Notes: generated by a model from the sequence alone, not told the origin. 64,000 nt of DNA from Hyphomicrobiales bacterium (GCA_900469965.1 UBZP01000015.1:483378-547377); one strand, 5' to 3'; positions 21,881 to 32,868 are shown, numbered from the stretch's first letter. Numbers and translations are program-made.

Positions 21881-22688
21881 CATCAATGCCCTTGCCTTAC
21901 TCCTCAGCCAGGCGGCCGAGGTCGAGATCCGCCCGCGGTTTCGCGCCCTTGCCGAGGGCGACGTGCGCGCCAAGACGTCGGCGATCGACCTCGTGACCGA
22001 GGCGGACGAGGCCGCCGAGCGCTTCATCAAGGCGGGCATGGAGGCGGTCCTGCCGGGCGCGCTGTTCGTCGGCGAGGAGAGTGTCGCGGCCGACCCGGCG
22101 CTGCTTCCGAAGCTCGCCGAGGCCGACCTCGCCGTCGTGATCGACCCGATCGACGGTACCTTCAACTTCGCCGCCGGCGTGCCGCTCTACGGCGTGATGG
22201 CATCGGTGGTCGCCGGCGGCGAAACGATCGCCGGCGTGATCTACGATCCGATGGGCGACGATTTCGTGCTGGCGGAAAAGGGCGCCGGTGCCTGGCAGAC
22301 GGGTGGGCACCGTCCGGCCATCCGCCTGAAGGCTGCCGCCCCGGTGAACCTGGAGGTGACGGGCATGGCCTCCACCGGCTTCCTGCCCTAGGACAAGCGC
22401 GCCCGCGTGATGGCCAACCTCGCCAAGGTCGCCTTCGCCTCGAACTACCGTTGCGCTGCGCACGAGTACCGCACCTTCGCCGCCGGCCACCTGCACTACC
22501 TGATGTACAACAAGCTGATGCCCTGGGACCACCTGGCCGGCACGCTGATCAGCCAGGAGGCCGGCGCCTATGCCGCCCGCTTCGACGGCTCGCCCTACAA
22601 GCCCCGCCATGTCGAGGGCGGACTTTTGCTGGCCCCCGACCGGGACAGCTGGGAGATGATGCGCCGCGAGGTCTTTACCGTCGACTGA
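21864..22688 (+). pseudogene. Inositol-monophosphatase-family gene interrupted by an amber codon
   Basis: One continuous frame of 275 codons encodes an inositol monophosphatase-like phosphatase, except for a TAG at 22389-22391 (codon 176). Upstream lie the metal-site motifs VTEADEAAERF, GEES and DPIDGTFNF; downstream, in the same frame, the final motif PWDHLAG, which supplies the last metal-binding Asp. A single base change (TAC or TAT to TAG) would restore a full-length protein, since a Tyr codon fits at that place. As written, the 175-residue product lacks the C-terminal half of the active site. It starts inside ttcA (17-base overlap). A sequencing error, a recent null mutation and amber readthrough are all possible. 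Confidence 0.85.
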
Positions 22689-22707
22689 GCGGTGCCGCAG
22701 GAACGAC

Positions 22708-22740
22708 AAAGGGCCGGACGAGCGATCGTCCGGCCCTTTT
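22708..22740 (+). terminator. Bidirectional intrinsic terminator
   Basis: A 14-bp perfect stem (AAAGGGCCGGACGA and its complement) with loop GCGA, flanked by A-rich and T-rich ends, between the broken phosphatase gene and the convergent MFS gene. It can stop transcription from both sides. Confidence 0.9.
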
Positions 22741-22760
22741 TGCGTCTGCCGTCGCAGCAT

Positions 22761-24011
22761 TCAGACCGCCCGGTTGTGCGGCTGGAACAGCTTGCCGCGC
22801 TCGGCGATGAGAACGAACACCAGGCCGATGACGGAGAGGATGAAGAAGCCGGAGACCAGCGGCACGGCGGTGCCGTTGAAGGCCTGACCGATGACGCCGC
22901 CGATGACCGCGCCGCCGGCGGTGCCCATGAAGCCGAGCACGGAGGAGGCGGTGCCGGCGACGTGGCCGAGCGGCTCCATGGCGAGCGAATTGAAGTTGGA
23001 GCCGATCCAGCCGAACTGGAACATCGCCAGCGCAAACAGCACGATGAAGACCGCAAACGGCAGGTGATGGTCCTTAGAGGCGAGCGTCAGCGCCAACCAG
23101 AGCGCATTGATGGCCAGAAAACCGAGCAGCGCCCCGTGGGAAAGCCGGCGCATGCCGAAGCGGCCGACGAGGCGGGCGTTGACGAAGGAGGAGAACGCCA
23201 TGAAGGCGGCGACGCCGGCAAAGGCGACGGGGAACCAGACGCCGAGCCCGTAGATGCCGACATAGATCTGCTGGGCGGAATTGATGAAGCCGAACAGCGC
23301 CCCGAAGATGAACGTGCTCGCCAGCGTGTAACAGAGGGCCACCCGGTCGGTCAGCACGATCTTGAAGCCCTCCAGGATGGAGGCCGGCGTGAACGGGCGG
23401 ACGTCTTCCGGCGCCAGCGTTTCCGGCAGCCGCAGGTACATCCAGGCGCCGACCATCGCCGCAATGACGCCCATGAAGATGAAGATCAGGTGCCAGTCGC
23501 CGAACAGCATGACGACCTGGCCGGTGCCGGGTGCCAGCACCGGAACGACCATGAAGACCATCATGATCAGCGACATCACTTCGGCCATGGCACGCCCGCC
23601 ATAGACGTCACGGACGATCGAGATGGTGATCACCCGCATCGCCGCGGAGCCGATGCCCTGCACGAACCGCAGCGCGAGCAGCACCGCAAAGGACGGCACG
23701 ACGACGGCAGAGAGTGCCGCGACGATGTAGATGCCGAGGCCGACGAACATCGGGATGCGGCGGCCGAAGCGGTCGGATATGGGGCCGTAGAGGAGCTGGG
23801 CGCAGGCAAAGCCGAGCAGGTAGGCCGAGATCACGTACTGACGGTGATTCTCGCTGACGACGCCGAGGCTGGCGCCGATTTCCTGGAGGCCGGGCAGCAT
23901 GATGTCGATGGCAAGCGCGTTCAGCGCCATCAGCATCGCCATCAGCGCGATGAACTCTCCCTTGCCCATGCCGTTCAGGCGCTGGGACGCATCGGGTGCA
24001 ATTGCAGTCAT
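22761..24011 (-). CDS. Bcr/CflA-type drug-resistance MFS exporter
   Basis: A 416-residue proton-driven multidrug exporter of the DHA1 (12-helix) family. Family signs: the start region EFIALMAMLMALNALAIDIMLPGLQEIG, motif A between helices 2 and 3 (YGPISDRFGRRIPMFVG), the helix-4 Arg in LRFVQGIGSAA, and motif C-like PVLAPGTGQ in helix 5. The ligand range cannot be predicted. It starts 86 bases downstream of grxD on the same strand, but a terminator hairpin lies between, so it may have its own promoter or depend on read-through. Confidence 0.9.
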   Translation of the reverse strand: MTAIAPDASQRLNGMGKGEFIALMAMLMALNALAIDIMLPGLQEIGASLGVVSENHRQYVISAYLLGFACAQLLYGPISDRFGRRIPMFVGLGIYIVAALSAVVVPSFAVLLALRFVQGIGSAAMRVITISIVRDVYGGRAMAEVMSLIMMVFMVVPVLAPGTGQVVMLFGDWHLIFIFMGVIAAMVGAWMYLRLPETLAPEDVRPFTPASILEGFKIVLTDRVALCYTLASTFIFGALFGFINSAQQIYVGIYGLGVWFPVAFAGVAAFMAFSSFVNARLVGRFGMRRLSHGALLGFLAINALWLALTLASKDHHLPFAVFIVLFALAMFQFGWIGSNFNSLAMEPLGHVAGTASSVLGFMGTAGGAVIGGVIGQAFNGTAVPLVSGFFILSVIGLVFVLIAERGKLFQPHNRAV

Positions 24012-24035
24012 GATGAAATTCCAGAAAAAAGAGAG

Positions 24036-24060
24036 AAGGCGCCGTGGGTAGCGGCGCCTT
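24036..24060 (-). terminator. Intrinsic terminator of grxD
   Basis: Leftward, AAGGCGCC-loop-GGCGCCTT is followed by TCTCTCTTTTTTC. It lies 37 bases past the grxD stop and just before the MFS start codon. Confidence 0.8.
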
Positions 24061-24096
24061 GTAACGGTTTGATGATGTGATGCGGTGGGGGCAGCG

Positions 24097-24432
<336 letters not shown>

Positions 24433-24491
24433 ATTCCAATCCTTTCCTGTCCGGGTTCAAGGTCCGGACTGCTGTTGCCCCTAGATAGCAT

Positions 24492-24520
24492 GCGCGGGGC
24501 GATTTTCCATCACCCCGCGC
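24492..24520 (-). terminator. Hairpin between the small basic-protein gene and grxD
   Basis: GCGCGGGG pairs with CCCCGCGC around a 13-base A/T-rich loop, in the 122-base gap before grxD. There is no T-run, so attenuation or RNA processing is as likely as termination. Confidence 0.35.
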
Positions 24521-24554
24521 GGAATTGACCCATCAAATGTGCTGATGGCCGGGA

Positions 24555-24800
24555 TCAGGTTCGGGTGGTGCGGCGCTGCTTGCTGCGGGCGGCGGCGGTG
24601 CGGCGGCGGCTGACCTGCTTGCGGGCTGGCTTCTTCTTCAGCGCCGCCTCGACGATGTCGGCGATCAGGCCGCCCGTCTTCGCCTTCGTCGTCCGGCGAC
24701 GGGTGCGCCTGGTGGTCTTCCTCACGCCCGACTTCTTCAGCACCTCCTTGAGGGCGCTGCTGACGACGCCGGAGACGAAATCCTCGATCAGGCTTGCCAT
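24555..24800 (-). CDS. Small Lys/Arg-rich protein of unknown function
   Basis: An 81-residue, very basic protein. The first 25 residues form an amphipathic helix-like segment (MASLIEDFVSGVVSSALKEV), followed by an Arg/Thr/Lys-rich stretch (KTTRRTRRRTTKAKTG), a second hydrophobic segment (GLIADIVEAALKKK) and a basic tail of Arg, Ala and Thr. The composition recalls histone H1-like or nucleic-acid-binding tails. It starts ten bases after the bolA stop, so it is almost certainly cotranscribed with purL-bolA. I do not recognise the family; DNA or RNA binding, or membrane-surface association, are guesses from charge alone. Confidence 0.7.
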   Translation of the reverse strand: MASLIEDFVSGVVSSALKEVLKKSGVRKTTRRTRRRTTKAKTGGLIADIVEAALKKKPARKQVSRRRTAAARSKQRRTTRT

Positions 24801-24810
24801 CCGGAGTTTC

Positions 24811-25044
24811 TCACTCCGGCGCAGACGTCTGAAGGGCGAGTGCGTGCAGGATGCCGCCCATGTTTCCCTTCAGGGCGTTGTAGACCATCTGGTGCTGCTG
24901 GACGCGGGTCTTGCCGCGGAAGGCTTCCGCGACGACCTCTGCGGCATAGTGATCCCCATCGCCTGCCAGATCGCGGATCGTGACCTTGGCTCCGGGAATG
25001 CCGGCCTTGATCATGTCTTCGATTTCACCTGGTGCCATGGGCAT
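24811..25044 (-). CDS. bolA: BolA-family protein
   Basis: A 77-residue BolA-like protein (IbaG/BolA class) with the KH-like fold: an N-terminal helix (PGEIEDMIKAGIPGAKVTI), the loop GDGDHYAAEVVAEAF and the conserved core RVQQHQMVYNALKGNMGGILHALAL, whose His residue is a cluster ligand in Grx-BolA complexes. It acts with the monothiol glutaredoxin encoded two genes downstream in sensing or delivering [2Fe-2S] clusters. It lies 20 bases after purL on the same strand. Confidence 0.93.
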   Translation of the reverse strand: MPMAPGEIEDMIKAGIPGAKVTIRDLAGDGDHYAAEVVAEAFRGKTRVQQHQMVYNALKGNMGGILHALALQTSAPE

Positions 25045-25064
25045 AATGCGTGCTCCCTTTTGTG

Positions 25065-27302
<2,238 letters not shown>

Positions 27303-27411
27303 CGTCTCTCGTCTTGTCCGTGAGGTGAGGGCTTTGCGGTCTCTTTAGCGCAAGCGGCAGCACGGCGCGACAGGAAAATGGCCGCGTCAACAAGGTGACG
27401 GAGCGGATCGG

Positions 27412-27759
27412 TCAGAGGATCTCGTCCAGCCGTTCGACCGGGCGGCAGAGCCGGGCTCCCTTGCCGGAGATCACGATCGGCCTTTCGATCAGGATCGGGT
27501 GGGCCAGCATGGCATCCATGATCTCGCGGTCGGAACGCTGCGGGTCGAGCAGGCCGAGGTCGCGGGCCAGCGGCTCCTTGGTGCGCAGGATGTCGCGCGG
27601 CTCGGCCTCCATCGCCATCAGGATTCCCACCAGTTCCTCCCGGGTCGGCGGGTTCTTCAGATATTCGACGATCTGCGGCTCCCGCCCGGTTTCACGGATC
27701 CTGGCCAGGACATTGCGGGAGGTCGAGCAGCGGGGATTGTGGAGGATCTGTATCGTCAT
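27412..27759 (-). CDS. ArsC/Spx-family thioredoxin-fold protein (arsenate-reductase-like)
   Basis: A 115-residue protein of the glutaredoxin-linked arsenate reductase family. The catalytic Cys is Cys11 in ILHNPRCSTSRNVL, followed by EYLKNPPTREELVGIL and the cis-Pro region HPILIERPIVI. The C-terminal basic segment (GKGARLCRPVERLDEIL) is where ArsC proteins hold anion-binding Arg residues. Family members reduce arsenate or act as general Grx-dependent reductases (YffB type). No arsenic pump, arsR or other ars gene is near; it sits among purine genes, so arsenic resistance should not be assumed. Confidence 0.87.
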   Translation of the reverse strand: MTIQILHNPRCSTSRNVLARIRETGREPQIVEYLKNPPTREELVGILMAMEAEPRDILRTKEPLARDLGLLDPQRSDREIMDAMLAHPILIERPIVISGKGARLCRPVERLDEIL

Positions 27760-27849
27760 GGCGGCGGTAAACGAGACTGTGTCGGGAAGGTTCCCGGCAG
27801 CGGCGATGGAGGTGATGGACGGCGGATGGACAGCGACCCGGGTGGTGGA

Positions 27850-28254
27850 TCAGCTGCAGCCGGTGGTGCCCGCCGCCCAGCGCTTGACGTCGGCGGCGAT
27901 GCGGCCGGCCACCGGTTCGTCCATCAACGGGCCGAAGGCGCTGAGCCGCGCGGGGTGGCCTTCGGCCTGCACGACGAGGAGCGGGCGGGATTCGGGCGAG
28001 CGGCGCGGGACGACGAGGATGCGCGGCTTGCCGGAGAAGGAATTCAGCTCCGGCGCCAGGCGGTAGGCCTTGAAGGCGGCGTCCCCTGACTTGAACCAGC
28101 AGGAATTGGCGCCGAGCGCGATCCGTTCCATTGTCGGAAGGGCGGCCGTGTTCGCACGGGGCGCCGGCGGTGCCGACTGGCAGGCTGCGACGAGGACGGA
28201 GACTGCCGTAACGGCAATCGCGTTGAGAGCCGCGGAGAGGACAAACGGGCGCAT
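27850..28254 (-). CDS. Small predicted lipoprotein
   Basis: A 134-residue protein with a lipoprotein signal peptide: a hydrophobic N-terminus and lipobox LVAAC (Cys at residue 25), then a Pro/Ala-rich linker. The mature part has one likely disulfide pair (Cys in GANSCWFKS and the penultimate Cys of GTTGCS) and no recognisable enzyme motif. After lipidation it would sit on the inner or outer membrane facing the periplasm. It lies between purQ (46-base gap) and the ArsC-family gene on the same strand. The family is unknown to me. Confidence 0.8.
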   Translation of the reverse strand: MRPFVLSAALNAIAVTAVSVLVAACQSAPPAPRANTAALPTMERIALGANSCWFKSGDAAFKAYRLAPELNSFSGKPRILVVPRRSPESRPLLVVQAEGHPARLSAFGPLMDEPVAGRIAADVKRWAAGTTGCS

Positions 28255-28300
28255 GGAGGGCCTTTCAGACGGGACGGGCGCCCTTGATAGCGGCCTATGG

Positions 28301-28975
28301 TTAAGCGGCGATTACGTCGAGGGCGGAGGCGAACAGGCCACGGCCATCGGCGCCGCCATGGGCGGCCTCGATCAGGTTTTCCGGGTGCGGCATCATGCCG
28401 AGCACGTTGCCCTTCTCGTTGATCACGCCGGCGATGTCGTTCATCGAGCCGTTCGGGTTGGTGCCTTCGGCATAGCGGAAGACCACCTGGCCGTTGCCCT
28501 CGATCCTCGCCATCGTCTCGGCATCGGCGAAGTAGTTGCCGTCGTGATGGGCGACGGGGCAGCGCAGGATCTGGCCCTTCGCATAGGCGCGGCTGAAGGC
28601 GGTCTCGGCATTGACGACCTCGAGCCTGATCTCCTTGCAGACGAACTTCAGCGAGGCGTTGCGCATCAGCGCGCCCGGCAGCATGCCGGCCTCGAGCAGG
28701 ATCTGGAAGCCGTTGCAGACGCCCAGCACCTTCACGCCGGCCTCGGCCCTGGCCTTGATCGCCTGCATGATCGGCATGCGGGCGGCGATCGCGCCGCAGC
28801 GCAGGTAGTCGCCGTAGGAAAAGCCGCCGGGAATGACGATCAGGTCGACGCCGGCGGGGATCTCCGTCTCGGTCTGCCAGACGGTGACGGGCGGCTTGCC
28901 GCCGATCTTGGTGAGGGCCGCGATCATGTCGCGGTCACGGTTGAGGCCTGGGAGCTGGACGACGGCTGACTTCAT
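28301..28975 (-). CDS. purQ: Phosphoribosylformylglycinamidine synthase, PurQ glutaminase subunit
   Basis: A 224-residue class I glutamine amidotransferase that feeds ammonia to PurL. The nucleophile is Cys87 in [11 protein letters not shown], and the catalytic His-x-Glu is in [15 protein letters not shown] near the C-terminus. [18 protein letters not shown] is the family's oxyanion region. Its start overlaps the preceding coiled-coil gene by four bases (ATGA), so translation is coupled. Confidence 0.96.
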   Translation of the reverse strand: MKSAVVQLPGLNRDRDMIAALTKIGGKPPVTVWQTETEIPAGVDLIVIPGGFSYGDYLRCGAIAARMPIMQAIKARAEAGVKVLGVCNGFQILLEAGMLPGALMRNASLKFVCKEIRLEVVNAETAFSRAYAKGQILRCPVAHHDGNYFADAETMARIEGNGQVVFRYAEGTNPNGSMNDIAGVINEKGNVLGMMPHPENLIEAAHGGADGRGLFASALDVIAA

Positions 28976-29229
28976 GGGTGTGGCTCAAACTTTGCCTGGG
29001 CCTCGGCGAGCTCGCGCAGTTCGAGGCGGTTGTCGATACGGTCTAGGCGCTGGTCAACGCGGTCGAGGCGCATGTAGATCTGGTGAACGTCTTGCTGCAT
29101 CGAGACCATTACGCCGCGCATGTTGATCATCTCGCTTCGAAGATCGGACATGCTGCCATCCAGCTTGTCCATGCGAGCATGCATCTTCTTCAGCAATTCG
29201 TAGATCAGGTCACCGTCAACGTCGGCCAT
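28972..29229 (-). CDS. Short coiled-coil protein of unknown function
   Basis: An 85-residue protein that is almost entirely heptad-like: [18 protein letters not shown], then repeats such as [21 protein letters not shown]. It has no Cys, no signal peptide and no membrane segment. The ATG at 29229 follows AAGGAGCG. It lies between purS and purQ, 18 bases after the former and overlapping the latter by four, so it is made from the purine operon. Oligomerisation is likely. Similar short Leu/Asp/Arg heptad proteins are annotated in rhizobia only as hypothetical; involvement in the PurLQS complex is only a suggestion from position. Confidence 0.75.
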   Translation of the reverse strand: MADVDGDLIYELLKKMHARMDKLDGSMSDLRSEMINMRGVMVSMQQDVHQIYMRLDRVDQRLDRIDNRLELRELAEAQAKFEPHP

Positions 29230-29247
29230 CGCACGCTCCTTCAACCA

Positions 29248-29490
29248 TCAGGCGAGGGCGATAGTATAGTTCTCGATTACCGTGTTTGCCAGAAGCTTCT
29301 CGCACATGTCCTTCAGTTCGGCTTCCGCCTTCGCCTTGTCGGCGGTCTGCAGCTCGAGGTCGAAGACCTTGCCCTGGCGGACGTGGCCGACGCCGTCGAA
29401 GCCGAGGCTGCCGAGCGCGCCTTCGATCGCCTTGCCCTGCGGGTCGAGAACGCCGTTCTTCAGCGTGACCGTTACGCGTGCCTTGATCAT
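29248..29490 (-). CDS. purS: Phosphoribosylformylglycinamidine synthase, PurS subunit
   Basis: An 80-residue PurS, the small adaptor that joins PurQ to the small-type PurL. It matches the family throughout: MIKARVTVTLKNGVLDPQGKA, the conserved GFDGVGHVRQGKVFDLEL strand pair and the C-terminal EKLLANTVIENYTIAL. I chose the ATG at 29490 with GAGGAA upstream; eight further in-frame residues would not fit the family. The purC-purS-x-purQ order is the rhizobial one, with an extra coiled-coil gene inserted. Confidence 0.96.
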   Translation of the reverse strand: MIKARVTVTLKNGVLDPQGKAIEGALGSLGFDGVGHVRQGKVFDLELQTADKAKAEAELKDMCEKLLANTVIENYTIALA

Positions 29491-29554
29491 GTGTTCCTCT
29501 TCAAAAGCGTCCATTTGCGGCCCTCTTGAGGGCCGGCGGGCGGTCCCGCCACAA

Positions 29555-30319
29555 CTACTTGACCAGAACGGGACCCGTGCCGCGGATCGGCTCGTTCTCG
29601 TTGATGATGCCGAGCCGGCGCGCGACTTCCTGGTAGGCTTCCAGCAGTCCGCCCATGTCGCGGCGGAAGCGGTCCTTGTCCATCTTTTCCTGGGTGTTGA
29701 CGTCCCAGAGCCGGCAGCTGTCGGGCGAGATCTCGTCGGCGATGATGATGCGCATCATGTCGCCCTCGTAGAGACGGCCGCACTCGATCTTGAAATCCAC
29801 GAGCTGGATGCCGACGCCGAGGAAGAGGCCGGAGAGGAAGTCGTTGACGCGGATGGCGAGCGCCATGATGTCGTCGAGTTCCTGCGGGCTCGCCCAGCCG
29901 AAGGCGGTGATGTGCTCCTCGGAGACCAGCGGGTCCTCGAGGTTGTCGGCCTTGAAATAGAATTCGATGATCGAACGCGGCAGGACGGTGCCTTCCTCGA
30001 TGCCGAGGCGCTTCGACAGCGATCCGGCGGCGACATTGCGCACGACGACCTCGAGCGGGATGATCTCGACTTCCTTGATCAGCTGCTCGCGCATGTTGAG
30101 GCGGCGAATGAAATGGGTCGGGATGCCCATCTTGTTCAGATGGGTGAAGAGGTACTCGGAGATCCGGTTGTTCAGCACGCCCTTGCCGTCGATGACGTCA
30201 TGCTTCTTCTTGTTGAAGGCGGTGGCGTCGTCCTTGAAGAACTGGATCAGCGTGCCCGGCTCAGGACCCTCGTAGAGAATCTTGGCCTTGCCCTCGTAGA
30301 TACGGCGGCGACGGTTCAT
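29555..30319 (-). CDS. purC: Phosphoribosylaminoimidazole-succinocarboxamide synthase
   Basis: A 254-residue SAICAR synthetase joining CAIR and aspartate with ATP, step eight of purine synthesis. Signature segments include [24 protein letters not shown], the phosphate-binding [21 protein letters not shown], and [11 protein letters not shown] with [11 protein letters not shown]. It is the first gene of the leftward purine run; its upstream region (30320-30562) is shared with the divergent zeta-subunit gene and must hold both promoters. Weak hexamers are visible, but none I would assert. Confidence 0.97.
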   Translation of the reverse strand: MNRRRRIYEGKAKILYEGPEPGTLIQFFKDDATAFNKKKHDVIDGKGVLNNRISEYLFTHLNKMGIPTHFIRRLNMREQLIKEVEIIPLEVVVRNVAAGSLSKRLGIEEGTVLPRSIIEFYFKADNLEDPLVSEEHITAFGWASPQELDDIMALAIRVNDFLSGLFLGVGIQLVDFKIECGRLYEGDMMRIIIADEISPDSCRLWDVNTQEKMDKDRFRRDMGGLLEAYQEVARRLGIINENEPIRGTGPVLVK

Positions 30320-30562
30320 GGATTTTTCTCTGTATTTGGCGCCCTTGGGTAGCGCGGCATCAATTCTTTCCCGGGTCCATAAACGAATTGTACCGGTTTC
30401 ACAATCGGCCAGTCGTCCGATCCCCGCATTTCAGGGCCTTGATTTCCGGCCTTGGCTTTCCGCAAGCCATGCCGCAAACTTCACATTGCACTTTCGACAC
30501 GCTTTTGATTTATGGGTCGGCAGTCCCTACGGGAACAGGATCAAATATACGGGAGTCGTGAC

Positions 30563-30877
30563 ATGACCGCCATGCAGGATCGCGAAAAGGCCTTCGAAGC
30601 CAAGTTCGCCAAGGACGAAGAGCTTCGCTTCAAGGCCGAGGCGCGGCGCAACAAGCTTCTGGGGCTCTGGGCCGGCCAACTGCTCGGCAAGAGCGATCTC
30701 GAGGCCTATGCGAAGGAGGTCGTGGCGGCCGATTTCGAAGAAGCCGGACACGAGGACGTCGTGCGCAAGATCAAGGCGGATTTCGAAGCTGCCGGCATCG
30801 CCAAGAGCGAGGACGACATCCGCAGCCAGATGGTCGAGCTTCTCAGCGTGGCGGTCGACCAGATCCAGAACAGCTGA
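30563..30877 (+). CDS. F1Fo-ATP synthase inhibitory zeta subunit (DUF1476)
   Basis: A 104-residue protein matching the DUF1476 family throughout: REKAFEAKFAKDEELRFKAEARRNKLLGLWAG, then a C-terminal four-helix region. In alphaproteobacteria (shown in Paracoccus) this is the zeta subunit, whose N-terminal segment enters the F1 catalytic interface and blocks ATP hydrolysis. Whether it is strongly inhibitory varies between species. GGGAG lies upstream of the ATG at 30563. Transcribed alone, divergent from purC and convergent with purB. Confidence 0.92.
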   Translation: MTAMQDREKAFEAKFAKDEELRFKAEARRNKLLGLWAGQLLGKSDLEAYAKEVVAADFEEAGHEDVVRKIKADFEAAGIAKSEDDIRSQMVELLSVAVDQIQNS

Positions 30878-30930
30878 GACCATCCTGCGCGGCCGCACCT
30901 AATGGCGCGGTGGCGGAATTCGAATGGAAG

Positions 30931-30959
30931 AAAGGCGCGGTCCCCGACCGCGCCTTTTT
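30931..30959 (+). terminator. Bidirectional intrinsic terminator
   Basis: A 12-bp perfect stem (AAAGGCGCGGTC and complement, CCC loop) flanked by As and Ts, between the zeta-subunit gene and the convergent purB. Confidence 0.92.
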
Positions 30960-30972
30960 CGTATCGTCCGGC

Positions 30973-32280
30973 TCAGGCCTCGCCGAAGACGCGCCTGAAG
31001 ATCGTGTCGACGTGCTTGGTATGATAGCCGAGGTCGAACTTCTCGCGGATCTCTTCTTCCGAAAGGGCCGCGCGCACCTCCTGGTCGGCCAGAAGCTCCT
31101 CGAGGAAGTCCTTGCCCTGTTCCCAGACCTTCATCGCGTTGCGCTGGACGAGCCGGTAGCTGTCCTCGCGCGAAACGCCAGCCTGCGTCAGCGCCAGCAG
31201 AACGCGCTGCGAATGAACGAGCCCGCGGAACTTGTTGAGGTTCTTCTCCATGTTTTCCGGATAGACCACCAGTTTCTCGATGACGCCGGCCAGCCGGTTG
31301 AGCGCGAAGTCGAGGGTGACGGTGGTGTCCGGACCGATGGCGCGCTCGACCGAGGAATGGCTGATGTCGCGCTCGTGCCAGAGGGCGACGTTCTCCATGG
31401 CCGGGACGACCGACATGCGCACCAGGCGGGCAAGGCCGGTCAGGTTCTCGGTCAGCACCGGATTGCGCTTGTGCGGCATGGCCGAGGAGCCCTTCTGGCC
31501 GGGCGAGAAGAACTCTTCCGCCTCCAGCACCTCGGTGCGCTGCATGTGGCGGATCTCGATTGCGACGTTTTCGATCGAGGACGCGATGACGCCGAGGGTG
31601 GCGAAGAACATGGCGTGGCGGTCGCGCGGGATGACCTGGGTGGAGACCGGCTCGGGGACGAGGCCGAGGGCGGCGCAGACATGTTCCTCGACGCGCGGGT
31701 CGATGTTGGCGAAGGTGCCGACAGCGCCGGAGATCGCGCCGGTCGCGATTTCCGCGCGCGCGGCGAGGAGACGGGCGCGGTTGCGGTTCATCTCGGCATA
31801 GAAGCGGGCGAGCGTCAGACCCATCGTCGTCGGTTCGGCATGGATGCCGTGGCTGCGGCCGATGCGGACGGTGTCCTTGTGCTCGAAGGCGCGGGTCTTC
31901 AGGGCGGCGAGGACGCGGTCGAGGCCGGCAAGCAGGATGTCGGCGGCGCGGACGAGCTGGATGTTGAAGGTCGTGTCGAGCACGTCCGAGGAGGTCATGC
32001 CCTGGTGGACGAAGCGGGCGTCGGGCCCGACGATTTCGGCGAGGTGGGTCAGGAAGGCGATGACGTCGTGCTTGGTGACCGCCTCGATCTCGTCGATGCG
32101 GGCGACGTCGAAGACCGCCTTGCCGCCCTTGTCCCAGATGGTCTTCGCCGCGTCCTTCGGGATGACGCCGAGTTCGGCCAGCGCATCGCAGGCATGCGCC
32201 TCGATCTCGAACCAGATGCGGAACTTCGTTTCGGGCGACCAGATGGCGACCATGTCCGGGCGGGAATAGCGGGGGATCAT
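30973..32280 (-). CDS. purB: Adenylosuccinate lyase
   Basis: A 435-residue fumarase-superfamily lyase acting twice in purine synthesis (SAICAR to AICAR, and adenylosuccinate to AMP). Family features are MTSSDVLDTT (catalytic Ser-Ser region), GRSHGIHAEPTT (catalytic His) and the signature GSSAMPHKRNP in the mobile loop that holds the catalytic Ser. Length and start (IPRYSRPDMVAIWS) match rhizobial PurB. It is separated from purC by the convergent zeta-subunit gene. Confidence 0.97.
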   Translation of the reverse strand: MIPRYSRPDMVAIWSPETKFRIWFEIEAHACDALAELGVIPKDAAKTIWDKGGKAVFDVARIDEIEAVTKHDVIAFLTHLAEIVGPDARFVHQGMTSSDVLDTTFNIQLVRAADILLAGLDRVLAALKTRAFEHKDTVRIGRSHGIHAEPTTMGLTLARFYAEMNRNRARLLAARAEIATGAISGAVGTFANIDPRVEEHVCAALGLVPEPVSTQVIPRDRHAMFFATLGVIASSIENVAIEIRHMQRTEVLEAEEFFSPGQKGSSAMPHKRNPVLTENLTGLARLVRMSVVPAMENVALWHERDISHSSVERAIGPDTTVTLDFALNRLAGVIEKLVVYPENMEKNLNKFRGLVHSQRVLLALTQAGVSREDSYRLVQRNAMKVWEQGKDFLEELLADQEVRAALSEEEIREKFDLGYHTKHVDTIFRRVFGEA

Positions 32281-32289
32281 CGGCTAGAT

Positions 32290-32331
32290 CTTTCTTTCAA
32301 GGGGGGCGTTGGCGCCCCTCTACCAAGAAAG
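32290..32331 (-). terminator. Nested hairpin between the small membrane-protein gene and purB
   Basis: Outer arms CTTTCTT/AAGAAAG and inner arms GGGGCG/CGCCCC (loop TTGG) fold into a long hairpin 10 bases upstream of the purB start. It may end the upstream operon or shape the purB leader; no clear T-run is present. Confidence 0.45.
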
Positions 32332-32341
32332 GCCCGAAAGC

Positions 32342-32863
32342 TCAACGCATGGCTTTGGCGAGCCACAGGCTGACCGCCGCGAGCAGCGGCAATCCGACCG
32401 GAAGATAGAGCCCGAGCCCCATCACGGCGAACTGGTAGACTGCGGAGGCGGAAGTTCCGAAGACCTGGCGCATGCCGGTCTTCGTCAGCAAGGGCTGGTG
32501 CCATTGCGAATAGAAGAGCCGATAGTCCATCGCAAACAGGAAGGCCGTCATCGCGATGGTTCCGACGGCAAGCAGCACCAGGCAGGCGGCAAAGCGGGTT
32601 TCCAGCCGGGCGTTGCGGGAGACGAGACGGGCAGTGAAGACCACGAACGGCCAGGCGAGGACCCCGCCGGCAAGGTAGAGCGCCAGCAGTTGGGCGAGAT
32701 GGGCGGTCTCGAGCCGGTTGCGGACGTACAGGGAGACGAGCGCCGAGGCGGCCATCAGCAGGCCCCAGACGACGGCGCCGCCCGCGAGCGCCACCCATCC
32801 CGGCAGGATCGGTACGGCTTGCGTTGGTTCCCCGAGTTCCAGTCGCTTGCGGTGCACGTGCAT
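32342..32863 (-). CDS. Small four-helix membrane protein, function unknown
   Basis: A 173-residue inner-membrane protein. Four hydrophobic segments are visible: at about 23-45 (WVALAGGAVVWGLLMAASAL), 57-79, 88-108, and 145-168 near the C-terminus. The loops are Arg-rich on the likely cytoplasmic side. The start MHVHRKRLELGEP follows five bases after the DUF2259 gene, so rpe, DUF2259 and this gene form one leftward unit. I recognise no family. Confidence 0.75.
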   Translation of the reverse strand: MHVHRKRLELGEPTQAVPILPGWVALAGGAVVWGLLMAASALVSLYVRNRLETAHLAQLLALYLAGGVLAWPFVVFTARLVSRNARLETRFAACLVLLAVGTIAMTAFLFAMDYRLFYSQWHQPLLTKTGMRQVFGTSASAVYQFAVMGLGLYLPVGLPLLAAVSLWLAKAMR

Positions 32864-32868
32864 CGCCG

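Noticed and set aside
27412..27759. Arsenic resistance operon
   Set aside because: The ArsC-family gene has no arsR, arsB/acr3 or arsH neighbour; it lies among purine genes.
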